Of a stretch of 64,000 nt of DNA, positions 35,404 to 42,693 are shown piece by piece. The DNA lies in NCBI GenBank assembly GCA_964486935.1, contig CAZAPG010000004.1:62001-126000 (forward strand), in the 5' to 3' direction. The stretch is from CAZAPG01 sp964486935 (GTDB taxonomy: Bacteria > Chloroflexota > Anaerolineae > 4572-78 > J111). A program made the position numbers and the translations under genes. The stretch's first letter is position 1, and each line of letters starts with the position of its first letter. The notes beneath the pieces were generated by a model. It was not told where the DNA came from. It worked only from the letters and a program-made list of their open reading frames with translations, and did not search any database.

Positions 35404-36174
35404 GTGATCCAGAGTTTAGTCCAGACAGACGAAGAGCAGGTTAGCATTCAGGTTGAACAAGACCTTATTCATTTGATTTCGCACCAGTTGATAAATTCCG
35501 CCGGCAGTTTGCAAATAATCTACGACTTGTGGAGCAGGCCAGAGGCGTTATCAGCCCCCCATCAGGCAGAAACGCTACGGGTTTTACAGCATGAGGTCAA
35601 CTTCTTACAGCGTTTGGGGCAATATGTCTTACAACTTGATTGGACAAGCAGCGGCGAGCTGCTCCTCAACCTTAAACCTGTAGATATGGTTGAGCTGGTC
35701 AAGCAAATGCTTCCATCATTCCAATTGCAGGGGCCGGCTCGTGAATTTGAAAGTCATTATGAGGCTGACCTGCCGCTTGTTTGGGGAGATGCAGAACGAT
35801 TGCGGGATGTCCTGAATAATTTGGTCAGTAACGCGCTTAAATATTCAGCGCCTTTCAGCCCGATTAACATTTCAATTCAGCGGGATAACGGCCAGGTCAG
35901 AGTCTCCGTTACAAACTCCGGGTCGAGTATCCCGGCAGGCGACGAGGAGCGAATCTTTACCAGATTTTATCGGGGTAAAGGGCATCGCCAACCAGGCTAC
36001 GGCCTGGGGTTATATCTGGCGCGCCGCCTGGTTGGGCAGCACAGTGGGCGAATATGGGTGGAAAGTTCATCCGCTGAAATGACCACCTTTTATTTTACCT
36101 TGCTTCCGGCCGGTCAAGGGCAGCTGGCCCCAAATTTCGATAGCAACATTGACCCACTAACGCTATCGCGTTGA
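35404..36174 (+). CDS. Histidine-kinase-like protein, soluble, atypical phosphoacceptor region
   Basis: The 256-residue protein has a C-terminal HATPase domain with RLRDVLNNLVSNALKYS (N box), NSGSSIPAGDEERIFTRF and GYGLGLYLARRLVGQHSG. The region where the H box should be reads LISHQLINSAGSLQI, with a histidine but without the usual H-E-x-R-T-P. It has no sensor or membrane segment. It may phosphorylate the CheY-like protein encoded at 37784 or act as an ATP-dependent partner; both are inference. Confidence 0.75.
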   Translation: MIQSLVQTDEEQVSIQVEQDLIHLISHQLINSAGSLQIIYDLWSRPEALSAPHQAETLRVLQHEVNFLQRLGQYVLQLDWTSSGELLLNLKPVDMVELVKQMLPSFQLQGPAREFESHYEADLPLVWGDAERLRDVLNNLVSNALKYSAPFSPINISIQRDNGQVRVSVTNSGSSIPAGDEERIFTRFYRGKGHRQPGYGLGLYLARRLVGQHSGRIWVESSSAEMTTFYFTLLPAGQGQLAPNFDSNIDPLTLSR

Positions 36175-36226
36175 AGCGCAACAGAACCGAGAAGCAGATG
36201 AGCCGTTGACTATTGCAGGAGTGAAA

Positions 36227-36499
36227 ATGATGAACGCACAACTTAAAACCCCGGCCGGAATGGTCCAACACGACGATTTGTTGAACATCTTGCTCGCCAT
36301 TTGGAAGATGGAGTATGCGAGCGTGGCCCAACACCCCGGCGGGTCTGCCAAGAGCCACTTTGCAGGCGTTGAGGAAGCCTTACAAGCCGTGGCCCAGGTA
36401 ACTGGGCTAGGGGAAGTCTTCAACGCGCATAAAGCCAACCACGAGCAGCTAACGCTCTGGACAATTGATATGGAGAAACTACTCAAGAATGAAATATAA
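36227..36499 (+). CDS. Small hypothetical helical protein
   Basis: The frame opens at TTG 36206; ATG 36227 (or 36230) follows AGGAG (36217-36221) and gives 90 or 89 residues. The sequence is predicted helical, ends WTIDMEKLLKNEI, and has no motif I recognise. It overlaps the glycosyltransferase pseudogene by 11 bases. The good Shine-Dalgarno and clean coding style support a real gene. Confidence 0.6.
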   Translation: MMNAQLKTPAGMVQHDDLLNILLAIWKMEYASVAQHPGGSAKSHFAGVEEALQAVAQVTGLGEVFNAHKANHEQLTLWTIDMEKLLKNEI

Positions 36500-37068
36500 C
36501 ACAACCCCTTCAACCATCAACCGCATCGGGTTCATCGGCAACTATATGCCGCGCCAGTGCGGCATCGCTACCGAATATAGCGACACCACCTGCATTGCCC
36601 TGCCCGATCCTGACCCTGTTGCGCGAATTGCGGATGCCCATTGTCACCACCTTGCACACCATTTTGCAGGAACCCAACCCCAATCAGCGCCGGGTGTTGC
36701 AAGAAGTGGCGGCCCTGTCGGACCGGGTGGTGACGATGAGTGAGCGCGGCGCGGAATTTTTGCAAGAGGTTTATGGCGTTCTGCCGGAGAAGATTGATTT
36801 CATCCCCCACGGCATCCCCGATGTCTCTTTTGTCGACCCCAGCTTTCACAAAGACCTGTTTGGCGTCGAGGGCAAAATGGTTCTGCTCAGTTTTGGCCTG
36901 CTCTCGGCCAACAAAGGCATCGAAACGGTTATCGCCGCCCTGCCCGCCATTGTGGCTCGCTATCCCAACGGGGTCTACATTCAGGTTAACAATTGGGTTA
37001 ACCCGCAGCGTCTTAATCAAATCAAAGGAGAAATCCTGAAATGCTCAATCAACCTTCAAAAAGATTGA
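36489..37068 (+). pseudogene. Glycosyltransferase (GT4) pseudogene
   Basis: ATG 36489 starts MKYNTTPSTINRIGFIGNY and MPRQCGIAT, the normal N-terminus of a GT4 glycosyltransferase. After about residue 28 that frame loses sense. GT4 homology resumes one frame over near 36601 with LTLLRELRMPIVTTLHTI, SDRVVTMSERGAEFL, FIPHGIPDV and LSFGLLSANKGIETVI. It then stops at 37068, well short of the donor-binding domain. The gene has therefore lost an internal segment, its frame and its C-terminal half. It is surely inactive. Confidence 0.8.
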
Positions 37069-37082
37069 TGCTGTAACACCAA

Positions 37083-37183
37083 ATTGTAAGGCAAATACCG
37101 ACAAGCGAATCAGCCAAAACCTTACTCCACCATCAAAGTTCTGCTGACAGACTTTAGAACCCGGTATGGGTTATACTGAAGAT
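37083..37183 (+). promoter_or_regulatory. Conserved promoter element, copy 2
   Basis: TTGTAAGGCAAATACCGACAA, CGAATCAGCC, a CTGACAG box and TATACT (37172-37177) occur in the same order and spacing as at 34463-34563. The dyad core is degenerate here. It lies upstream of the 37247 gene. Confidence 0.5.
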
Positions 37184-37246
37184 AACCCTAAGTAATGACG
37201 TTTCTAAATATCAGGTTATATGTGACTCTACGGAAGAGGTGTAATA

Positions 37247-37705
37247 ATGGAACAGGATAAGGTAAGTAAGTTATCAGACATCGGGAAAAATGTGTGGGAT
37301 GAAGACGAGAGCCGCAGTAAAAACGTAAAACCGGCCTATGAACCGGGTTATGGCGAGCGGTGGAATAAAATCCGTCCAACCAAAATGATTGTTTTCTGGT
37401 CGGTGGTGGCAGCCATTATTCTGACGATGATTATCGGCTTTGCCTGGGGTGGCTGGGTTACCGGCGGTACGGCCCAAAAAACAACGAATGATGCCATTAC
37501 TCAACGCCTGTCATTGATTTGTGTTGGCCAGTTTAACCAGGACCCTCAGAAAGACCAAAAACTCGCCGAATTGAAAGCGGCCCGCTTCTACGACCGCGAT
37601 GATTATGTAAAAAAGCAAGGCTGGGCCACTATGCCCGGCGAGATTAACCCCGATAGTAAAGTAGCCGACGAGTGCGCCAAATTGATTGTGCAGAGCGGTC
37701 AGTAA
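37247..37705 (+). CDS. Hypothetical single-pass membrane protein
   Basis: The 152-residue protein has a charged N-terminal region of about 45 residues. One membrane helix follows (MIVFWSVVAAIILTMIIGFAWG, about 47-68), then an outside domain with two cysteines (ICVGQF, DECAKL) that could form a disulfide. I do not recognise the family. It is preceded by the second copy of the conserved promoter element, so it may share control with the YeaQ-like gene. Confidence 0.65.
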   Translation: MEQDKVSKLSDIGKNVWDEDESRSKNVKPAYEPGYGERWNKIRPTKMIVFWSVVAAIILTMIIGFAWGGWVTGGTAQKTTNDAITQRLSLICVGQFNQDPQKDQKLAELKAARFYDRDDYVKKQGWATMPGEINPDSKVADECAKLIVQSGQ

Positions 37706-37783
37706 AACAGACCTGCGTCTAAAATCGGCCATTATCTACCACCAGTTAGTTATCAATCCTATGTAGCGCGCATTTGTGTTATT

Positions 37784-38185
37784 ATGACAACAATACCATC
37801 AGGCTCAAACTTGAACATCAAAGTTTTCATCGTCGATGACTCGCTCATCGTCCGGGAACATTTGGTTACAATGTTGAACGAACTGGCCGGAATCGAAATT
37901 GTGGGCCAAGCCGAGGATGTGGCCGCAGCCATCAGCGCTATTCAAAAGCTCCAGCCGGATGTGGTAATTTTAGACATCCGTATACCCGGCGGCAGCGGCA
38001 TCGACGTTTTGGAACACGTCAAGCAAAACCAGGTAGCGCCAATCGTCATTATCCTGACAAATTACCCCTATCCGGGCTACCGGCGGAAATGTCTGCAGGC
38101 CGGGGCCGATTTCTTTCTGGATAAATCCACCGAATTTGACCAAATCTCGGCGCTGTTTGAGCAGTTCAAGCAGGCTAAAAGTTAG
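37784..38185 (+). CDS. Single-domain response regulator (CheY-like)
   Basis: The 133-residue protein is a stand-alone receiver: D18-D19 acidic pair, phospho-acceptor D64 in VVILDIRIPGGSG, a T at the end of strand 4 (ILTNYPYP) and Lys in FFLDKSTEF. There is no output domain. The soluble kinase-like protein at 35404 is a possible partner within the same island. Confidence 0.9.
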   Translation: MTTIPSGSNLNIKVFIVDDSLIVREHLVTMLNELAGIEIVGQAEDVAAAISAIQKLQPDVVILDIRIPGGSGIDVLEHVKQNQVAPIVIILTNYPYPGYRRKCLQAGADFFLDKSTEFDQISALFEQFKQAKS

Positions 38186-38226
38186 CCAGGCTGAGAACCC
38201 AAAATGGGATGTCAGCATTTTTATCA

Positions 38227-38243
38227 CCGGCTCGATGAGCCGG
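38227..38243 (+). promoter_or_regulatory. Perfect hairpin in the 5' leader of the RRM gene
   Basis: CCGGCTC-GAT-GAGCCGG folds as a 7-bp stem with a 3-base loop. It ends four bases before the GAGGAG ribosome site (38248-38253). It could act as an RNA thermometer-like or autoregulatory element, or be a weak terminator; there is no T-tract. Confidence 0.4.
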
Positions 38244-38264
38244 CCTTGAGGAGATTTAAGAGTT

Positions 38265-38564
38265 ATGGATGTTAAATTGTATGTTGGAAATCTGTCGTAT
38301 ACCACTACCGAGGATGATGTGCGCGCTTTGTTTGCCAAAGCGGGTGAGGTCACGTCGGTGGCGTTGATTACCGACCGCGACTCCGGCAACTCCAAGGGTT
38401 TTGCCTTTGTGGAAATGAGCACTCAAGTTGAGGCGGAACAGGCCATCAGCATGTTGAACGGCTTCAACCTGGGCGACCGTGAACTGAAGGTAAGCCTGGC
38501 CAAACCCCGGGTAGACCGAGGTAGTGGGCCTGGCCGCCAAAGCGGGCGCAAGCGCCGCCAATAA
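38265..38564 (+). CDS. RRM-type RNA-binding protein
   Basis: The 99-residue protein is a single RNA recognition motif with RNP2 LYVGNL and RNP1 KGFAFVEM at the expected spacing. A Gly/Arg-rich basic tail (RGSGPGRQSGRKRRQ) follows. This matches the small cold-inducible Rbp proteins of cyanobacteria and Chloroflexi that bind and stabilise mRNA. A GAGGAG ribosome site and a perfect leader hairpin precede it. The next gene begins 16 bases after its stop. Confidence 0.93.
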   Translation: MDVKLYVGNLSYTTTEDDVRALFAKAGEVTSVALITDRDSGNSKGFAFVEMSTQVEAEQAISMLNGFNLGDRELKVSLAKPRVDRGSGPGRQSGRKRRQ

Positions 38565-38580
38565 AGCCAAAGGGGACGAT

Positions 38581-39261
38581 ATGACCACATTAGACCGGGA
38601 GCAGGTTTTACGCATCATCGAACTTGCCCGTGGGCAAGGTGAAGTGCCGGAATTTTCTGGGGCCGACCTGGCCGAGACCGAACTGCGCCAGGTGCAACTG
38701 GGCGGAGCAGCCCTTAGCCAGGCGGAACTTCACCGGGCCAAACTCAGCGGGGCAGAACTTGTTGGGGCCACGCTCGAGGGCGTGCATTTTTACCAGGCAG
38801 ACCTGACCGGGGCAGACCTGACCGGGGCAGACCTCAGCCAGACCAACCTCAGTGGAACTAACCTTTTTATGGCCAATCTGAGTGAGGCCAACCTGAGCGG
38901 GGCCGATGTTAGCGGCGCAATACTTTTCAAAGCTAGCCTCACGCGGGCGAAACTTCTCAAAGCAGATTTGAGCCGGGCCAATCTGAGCCTGGCCAATCTT
39001 AACCGGGCTAATCTTAGCCAGGCCAACCTCAGCCAGGCCAACCTTAAAGGGGCCAACTTTGGCCAGGCCAACCTGAGCGGGGCCAACTTGAGCAATGCCG
39101 ACTTGAGCAATGCCGACTTGAACAGCGCCGATGTTAGCCGGGCCAACTTCAAACAGGCCAACCTTAGCAGAGCAAATCTTACAGCGACAAAATATGATCA
39201 GGCAACGGTCTGGCCGGTTAATTTTGACCCCACCCCAACGGGAGCAATTTGTGAGGACTGA
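38581..39261 (+). CDS. Pentapeptide-repeat protein 2
   Basis: The frame is open from 38524 inside the RRM gene; ATG 38581 matches the paralogs' N-terminus (MTTLDREQVLRIIELARG) and follows AAAGGGG (226 residues). Some thirty A(D/N)LSxA pentapeptides build a long right-handed beta-helix. The C-terminal cap YDQATVWPVNFDPTPTGAI is shared with the other two paralogs. It lies upstream of groEL in the same direction. Confidence 0.9.
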   Translation: MTTLDREQVLRIIELARGQGEVPEFSGADLAETELRQVQLGGAALSQAELHRAKLSGAELVGATLEGVHFYQADLTGADLTGADLSQTNLSGTNLFMANLSEANLSGADVSGAILFKASLTRAKLLKADLSRANLSLANLNRANLSQANLSQANLKGANFGQANLSGANLSNADLSNADLNSADVSRANFKQANLSRANLTATKYDQATVWPVNFDPTPTGAICED

Positions 39262-39327
39262 TCTCGCCCTAACCATAGCTGTGCCGCCACTCGGCCGCAT
39301 CCAATTTGAAGAATTTAGAGAGTAAAT

Positions 39328-39429
39328 ATGATAGCAATTACAAAAGATGAAGAACAAGAACGATTGGTGAGTTTCGGCCAGCTCAAATCAATGCAGGTGC
39401 CCTTGAAAAAGGAATTTACCAATGGCTAA
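39328..39429 (+). CDS. Possible 33-residue leader peptide before groEL
   Basis: ATG 39328 opens a short frame, beginning MIAITKDEEQERLVSFGQLK, that ends at TAA 39427-39429, overlapping the groEL start by eight bases. Overlap of this type can couple translation. There is only a weak AGAG upstream and no homology I can name, so it may be chance. Confidence 0.3.
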   Translation: MIAITKDEEQERLVSFGQLKSMQVPLKKEFTNG

Positions 39430-41017
39430 CCAACTGGTTTTTCAAGATGAGGCCCGCCGTTACCTGAAAGCCGGCATTGATAAGACCGCTCAAGCGATGG
39501 CCCTTACCCTTGGCCCAAAAGGGCGCAATGTGGCCTTAGAGCAAAAATGGGGCGCGCCGGCCATCACCCACGATGGGGTAACGATTGCCAAAGAGATTGA
39601 ACTGCTAAATCAATATGAGAATATGGGCGCGCAGTTGCTTAAAGAAGCCGCCGCCAAAACCAACGAAATCGCCGGGGATGGCAGCACAACGGCAACCGTT
39701 TTGGCCCATGCGTTGGTCAGCGAGGGCTTGAAGAACCTGGCGGCCGGCGCCAACCCGATGCTTTTGAAACGCGGGCTGGAAAAAGCAACCGCGGCCGTAT
39801 CCGCAGCCCTCAAAGAGCAGGCGATTCAGATTGGTACCAAAGCAGAGATGGCCAGCCTGGCCGCTATCTCGGCGCAGAGCCGGGAAATTGGAGAACTGAT
39901 TGCCGAAGTGTTGGACAAAGTTGGCCCAAACGGGGCAGTAGTTATCGAAGAAGGCCAGAGCATGGTCATTGAAACCCAATATCTGGAGGGCATGCAGTTT
40001 GACCAGGGCTACCTCTCGCCCTATTTTATCACCCACGCCGAGACGATGGAAACCGTGCTGGTGGAGCCAAATATTCTGCTCTACGACCGGCGGATTGGCG
40101 CCGCCGCCGATTTGGTGCCCCTGTTGGAACAACTTATCCGCACCGGCAACCGTAACCTGGTGGTAATTGCTGAAGATATCGAGGGTGAGGCCCTGGCAAC
40201 TCTGGTGCTCAATAAGCTGCGGGGCGTTTTTAATTTGGCGGCGGTAAAAGCGCCCGGCTTTAGCACCCACCGCGCGGCCATGCTGCAAGATATGGCCGTA
40301 CTTACCGGCGGCGCGCTCATCAGTCAGGAGAGCGGGCGGCGGCTTGAGACAGCTACCCAGGCCGACCTGGGCTGCTGCGATAAAATAGTAATCGCCAGGG
40401 ATACCACCACTATCCTGGGCGGGCACGGCGACGAAGCCGCCATCAAGCGGCGTATCGAGCAGCTCAAGAGCGAAATCAAACATTCAACCAGTGACTACGA
40501 CCGGGAGAAATTGCAAGCCAGGCTGGCCAGGTTAACCGGCGGCGTGGCCGTGGTCAAAGTGGGGGCGGCTACCGATGTCGAACTCAAAGAGAAGAAGCAG
40601 CGGGTAGAAAACGCCTTGAGCGCCGCGCGAGCTGCGGTTGAAGAAGGCATTGTCCCCGGCGGGGGCGTTGCGTTGCTCAATGCCATGCGCGCTCTGGATG
40701 GGGTTGTTACCCAACACCCCGACGAAGCAACCGGCGTAAATATGGTTCGCCGGGCGTTGGAAGAGCCGCTACGCATCATTGCCAACAATGCGGGCCTGGA
40801 AGGCGCGGTGGTTGTAGCAAACGTGCGTCGCCGGCAGCAGGTCGAAAATAATAAACGGATTGGTTACAACGTTATGTCGGCGCAGTATCAAGATATGGTG
40901 CTGGCCGGCATTATTGACCCCGCCAAAGTTACCCGTAGCGCGCTGGAAAATGCCGCCTCGATTGCGGCGATGATCCTGACAATCGAAGTCCTTGTGGCCG
41001 TCCGTCCCAAAGGATAA
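39422..41017 (+). CDS. groEL: Chaperonin GroEL (Hsp60), solitary island copy
   Basis: The 531-residue protein keeps the nucleotide-binding motifs TLGPKGRNV and GDGSTTATVLA (usual form GDGTTTATVLA), and the apical-domain region around EGMQFDQGYLSPYF. The equatorial C-terminal part is VEEGIVPGGGVALLNA. It ends VAVRPKG without the flexible GGM tail that lines the cavity of housekeeping GroEL. No groES is adjacent. AAGGA precedes ATG 39422. It is flanked by two pentapeptide paralogs, the second starting one base after its stop. It is likely a specialised paralog; another groEL is expected elsewhere. Confidence 0.93.
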   Translation: MANQLVFQDEARRYLKAGIDKTAQAMALTLGPKGRNVALEQKWGAPAITHDGVTIAKEIELLNQYENMGAQLLKEAAAKTNEIAGDGSTTATVLAHALVSEGLKNLAAGANPMLLKRGLEKATAAVSAALKEQAIQIGTKAEMASLAAISAQSREIGELIAEVLDKVGPNGAVVIEEGQSMVIETQYLEGMQFDQGYLSPYFITHAETMETVLVEPNILLYDRRIGAAADLVPLLEQLIRTGNRNLVVIAEDIEGEALATLVLNKLRGVFNLAAVKAPGFSTHRAAMLQDMAVLTGGALISQESGRRLETATQADLGCCDKIVIARDTTTILGGHGDEAAIKRRIEQLKSEIKHSTSDYDREKLQARLARLTGGVAVVKVGAATDVELKEKKQRVENALSAARAAVEEGIVPGGGVALLNAMRALDGVVTQHPDEATGVNMVRRALEEPLRIIANNAGLEGAVVVANVRRRQQVENNKRIGYNVMSAQYQDMVLAGIIDPAKVTRSALENAASIAAMILTIEVLVAVRPKG

Positions 41018-41018
41018 T

Positions 41019-41699
41019 ATGAACCAACTAACTCGCGAACAAGTTTTACAATTAATCGGAGCTGCTCGCGGTAGAAATGAAAAGCCGGAACTGCTTGGCC
41101 CTAATCTCAACGAGACGGAGCGCCGCCGGACAAAGCTTGGCGGCCCCAATCTCAGCGAGGCGGAGCATCGCCGGGCGAATCTTCGGGGAGCAGAACTTTT
41201 TCAGGTGGACCTTAGCGGCCTGGACCTTCAGGGAGTAGACCTGATTGGAGCCAACCTGAGCGAAGCCAACCTTCACCGGGCAAACCTTAACGGGGCCAAC
41301 CTTTACCAGGCTAACCTGACGAGAGCGAACCTGGCCGAGGTTAATATCAGCCAGGCAAAACTTATGAAGGCCGACCTGAACCAGGCCGACTTGAGCCGGG
41401 CCAATCTGAGCCAGGCCAATTGTGGCGCGGCCAACCTCAGCCAGGCCAATCTCGGCGGGGCAATTTTTAGGCAAACCAGTTTAAGAGGGGCGCATCTGAG
41501 GGGAGCGAACCTGAGCGGCGCAGACCTGAGCGGCGCAGACCTGCGGGAGGCCGATCTCAGGCAGGCCAACCTCAAACAGGCCAATCTCAAACAGGCTAAC
41601 CTTAGCGGAACAAATCTTCATGGAGCAAGGTATGATCAAGCGACGATATGGCCGATTAACCTTAATCCTGCTGAAATAGGGGCCGTACGCGAAGAGTGA
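41019..41699 (+). CDS. Pentapeptide-repeat protein 3
   Basis: ATG 41019 lies one base after the groEL stop with AAAGGAT upstream, so the pair is translationally linked. The 226 residues start MNQLTREQVLQLIGAARG. A first part has irregular repeats (NETERRRTKLGGPNLSEAE), then regular A(D/N)LxX pentapeptides. The cap YDQATIWPINLNPAEIGAV is shared with the paralogs. It is followed by a hairpin terminator. Confidence 0.9.
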   Translation: MNQLTREQVLQLIGAARGRNEKPELLGPNLNETERRRTKLGGPNLSEAEHRRANLRGAELFQVDLSGLDLQGVDLIGANLSEANLHRANLNGANLYQANLTRANLAEVNISQAKLMKADLNQADLSRANLSQANCGAANLSQANLGGAIFRQTSLRGAHLRGANLSGADLSGADLREADLRQANLKQANLKQANLSGTNLHGARYDQATIWPINLNPAEIGAVREE

Positions 41700-41731
41700 T
41701 TGTCAACTTTGATTGAAGCTTACCGGCTCGC

Positions 41732-41759
41732 GCCCGCTATACCGTTGCCGGGCTTTTTT
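41732..41759 (+). terminator. Rho-independent terminator of the groEL-pentapeptide unit
   Basis: GCCCG (41732-41736) pairs with CGGGC (41749-41753), followed directly by TTTTTT. Confidence 0.6.
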
Positions 41760-41785
41760 GGACCCAAAAGTTGAGGATAGCTGCA

Positions 41786-42148
41786 ATGGCAAGTTGTAAA
41801 GTTTACAAGGGGTTAGCCGAGTTTGTTGGTCATGTACAGCAAGAGGGTGGGCATTACAATATTTATCGTGGCTGGGTTGATTTTGTGGGTTGGGTAGAAC
41901 AGGAGGGCGGATATTACCCCGTGTACCGGCCCGGGGGTGAGTGCGTTGGCCGTATCAGGCCAGAAGGCCAATATTACAAAATCTACCGCAAGTGGACTTA
42001 TTTTGCGGGCCATCTCCGTCGCGAAGATGGTCAATATAAAATCTACAAGGGGTGGACAGACCTGGCCGGTTTGGTGGAGTTAGAGGATACGGTACAGGTT
42101 GCCCCTCTCCTTTTAAGTGGCGGGGCGGCCCTTTTGCTGCTTTTATAA
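41786..42148 (+). CDS. Tandem 22-residue repeat protein with hydrophobic C-terminal tail
   Basis: ATG 41786 follows GAGG (41773-41776) at nine bases and gives 120 residues. The body is five copies of a roughly 22-residue unit of consensus Y-x-G-W-x-D-F-V-G-x-V-E-Q-E-G-G-x-Y-x-I, rich in Gly, Tyr and Trp. A tail, VAPLLLSGGAALLLLL, could be a membrane anchor. Beta-hairpin repeats like these suggest a small propeller or fibre fold. I know no named family. Confidence 0.65.
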   Translation: MASCKVYKGLAEFVGHVQQEGGHYNIYRGWVDFVGWVEQEGGYYPVYRPGGECVGRIRPEGQYYKIYRKWTYFAGHLRREDGQYKIYKGWTDLAGLVELEDTVQVAPLLLSGGAALLLLL

Positions 42149-42164
42149 AAGAGCACCCGGTTGA

Positions 42165-42261
42165 GGTGCGTCCCAAAATTTGGGTAAGCACAAAGGGGCG
42201 TGGGGGGATACCCCTCGAATCCCCCTGGTTTGTCCCGATTTCCTAAAATCTGGGACGCACC
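42165..42261. mobile_element. MITE-like element with 20-bp terminal inverted repeats
   Basis: GGTGCGTCCCAAAATTTGGG (42165-42184) faces CCTAAAATCTGGGACGCACC (42242-42261). The outer 11 bases are a perfect inverted pair and the rest mostly pair. The inner 57 bases are G/C-rich and non-coding. The size (97 bp) and lack of ORF fit a miniature transposable element. Confidence 0.6.
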
Positions 42262-42370
42262 CTATCCGATTTGGGCTAAAGATTATCATTTAGGCTGGGC
42301 GTCGAATTGCTTTGTAACTGCACCTGCCTGTCAGGTGTTGTCATAAAATCTCACTCGCGCTAAAATTAGG

Positions 42371-42404
42371 CCAACAAAAAAAGCCCCGCACCTTCGGCGG
42401 GGCT
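42371..42404 (-). terminator. Rho-independent terminator, minus strand
   Basis: AGCCCCGC (42382-42389) pairs perfectly with GCGGGGCT (42397-42404). Read on the minus strand, the hairpin is followed by a run of seven T. No intact minus-strand gene now precedes it, so it may be left from a lost gene. Confidence 0.6.
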
Positions 42405-42461
42405 GAATACCTGGCCGGGTGACAGCAGCACCCCACCAAGCAAAAGCATCTTCCCATTGCG

Positions 42462-42496
42462 AGTACTGCCCGGTCAATTGGGTAGTACTTTTTTTA
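42462..42496 (+). terminator. Rho-independent terminator, plus strand
   Basis: AGTACTGCCC (42462-42471) pairs with GGGTAGTACT (42480-42489) with one mismatch, followed by a T-rich run to 42495. It would end plus-strand transcripts from the repeat-protein gene. Confidence 0.55.
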
Positions 42497-42693
42497 TTGG
42501 CGTCTATCCTAATCATAAAGACATTTGGATTAAACCCATTTTGAGTCAATTGGGCCACGTCTTTGAGCCACAGGCTACCATTCCCGGCTTACAGGGAACT
42601 GGCCGCAAACCCGATTACGTCTTTTTTGCCACCAAGACTGACCGGCAGGCTGCCGTTAGCCGCCAGAACAGCGCCGAATATACTGCCCGCGCC
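42490..42693 (+). pseudogene. Fragment of a type II restriction-modification (Eco57I-like) protein
   Basis: The plus frame reads TFFIGVYPNHKDIWIKPILS, then LGHVFEPQATIPGLQGTGRK and PDYVFFATKTDRQAAV. The W-I-x-P-I-L-x-x-L-G-H and R-K-P-D-Y-x-x-F pattern is typical of the N-terminal region of Eco57I-class restriction-methyltransferases. It runs unbroken into the repeat copy at 42694, where homology ends. No start or remaining domains are present, so it is a remnant cut by the island boundary. Confidence 0.55.

Noticed and set aside
38608..39357. Long minus-strand open frame (249 residues) opposite pentapeptide gene 2, with similar ones opposite copies 1 and 3
   Set aside because: It is the mirror image of the A(D/N)LxX repeat, which keeps the reverse frames open; no start context or independent motif.
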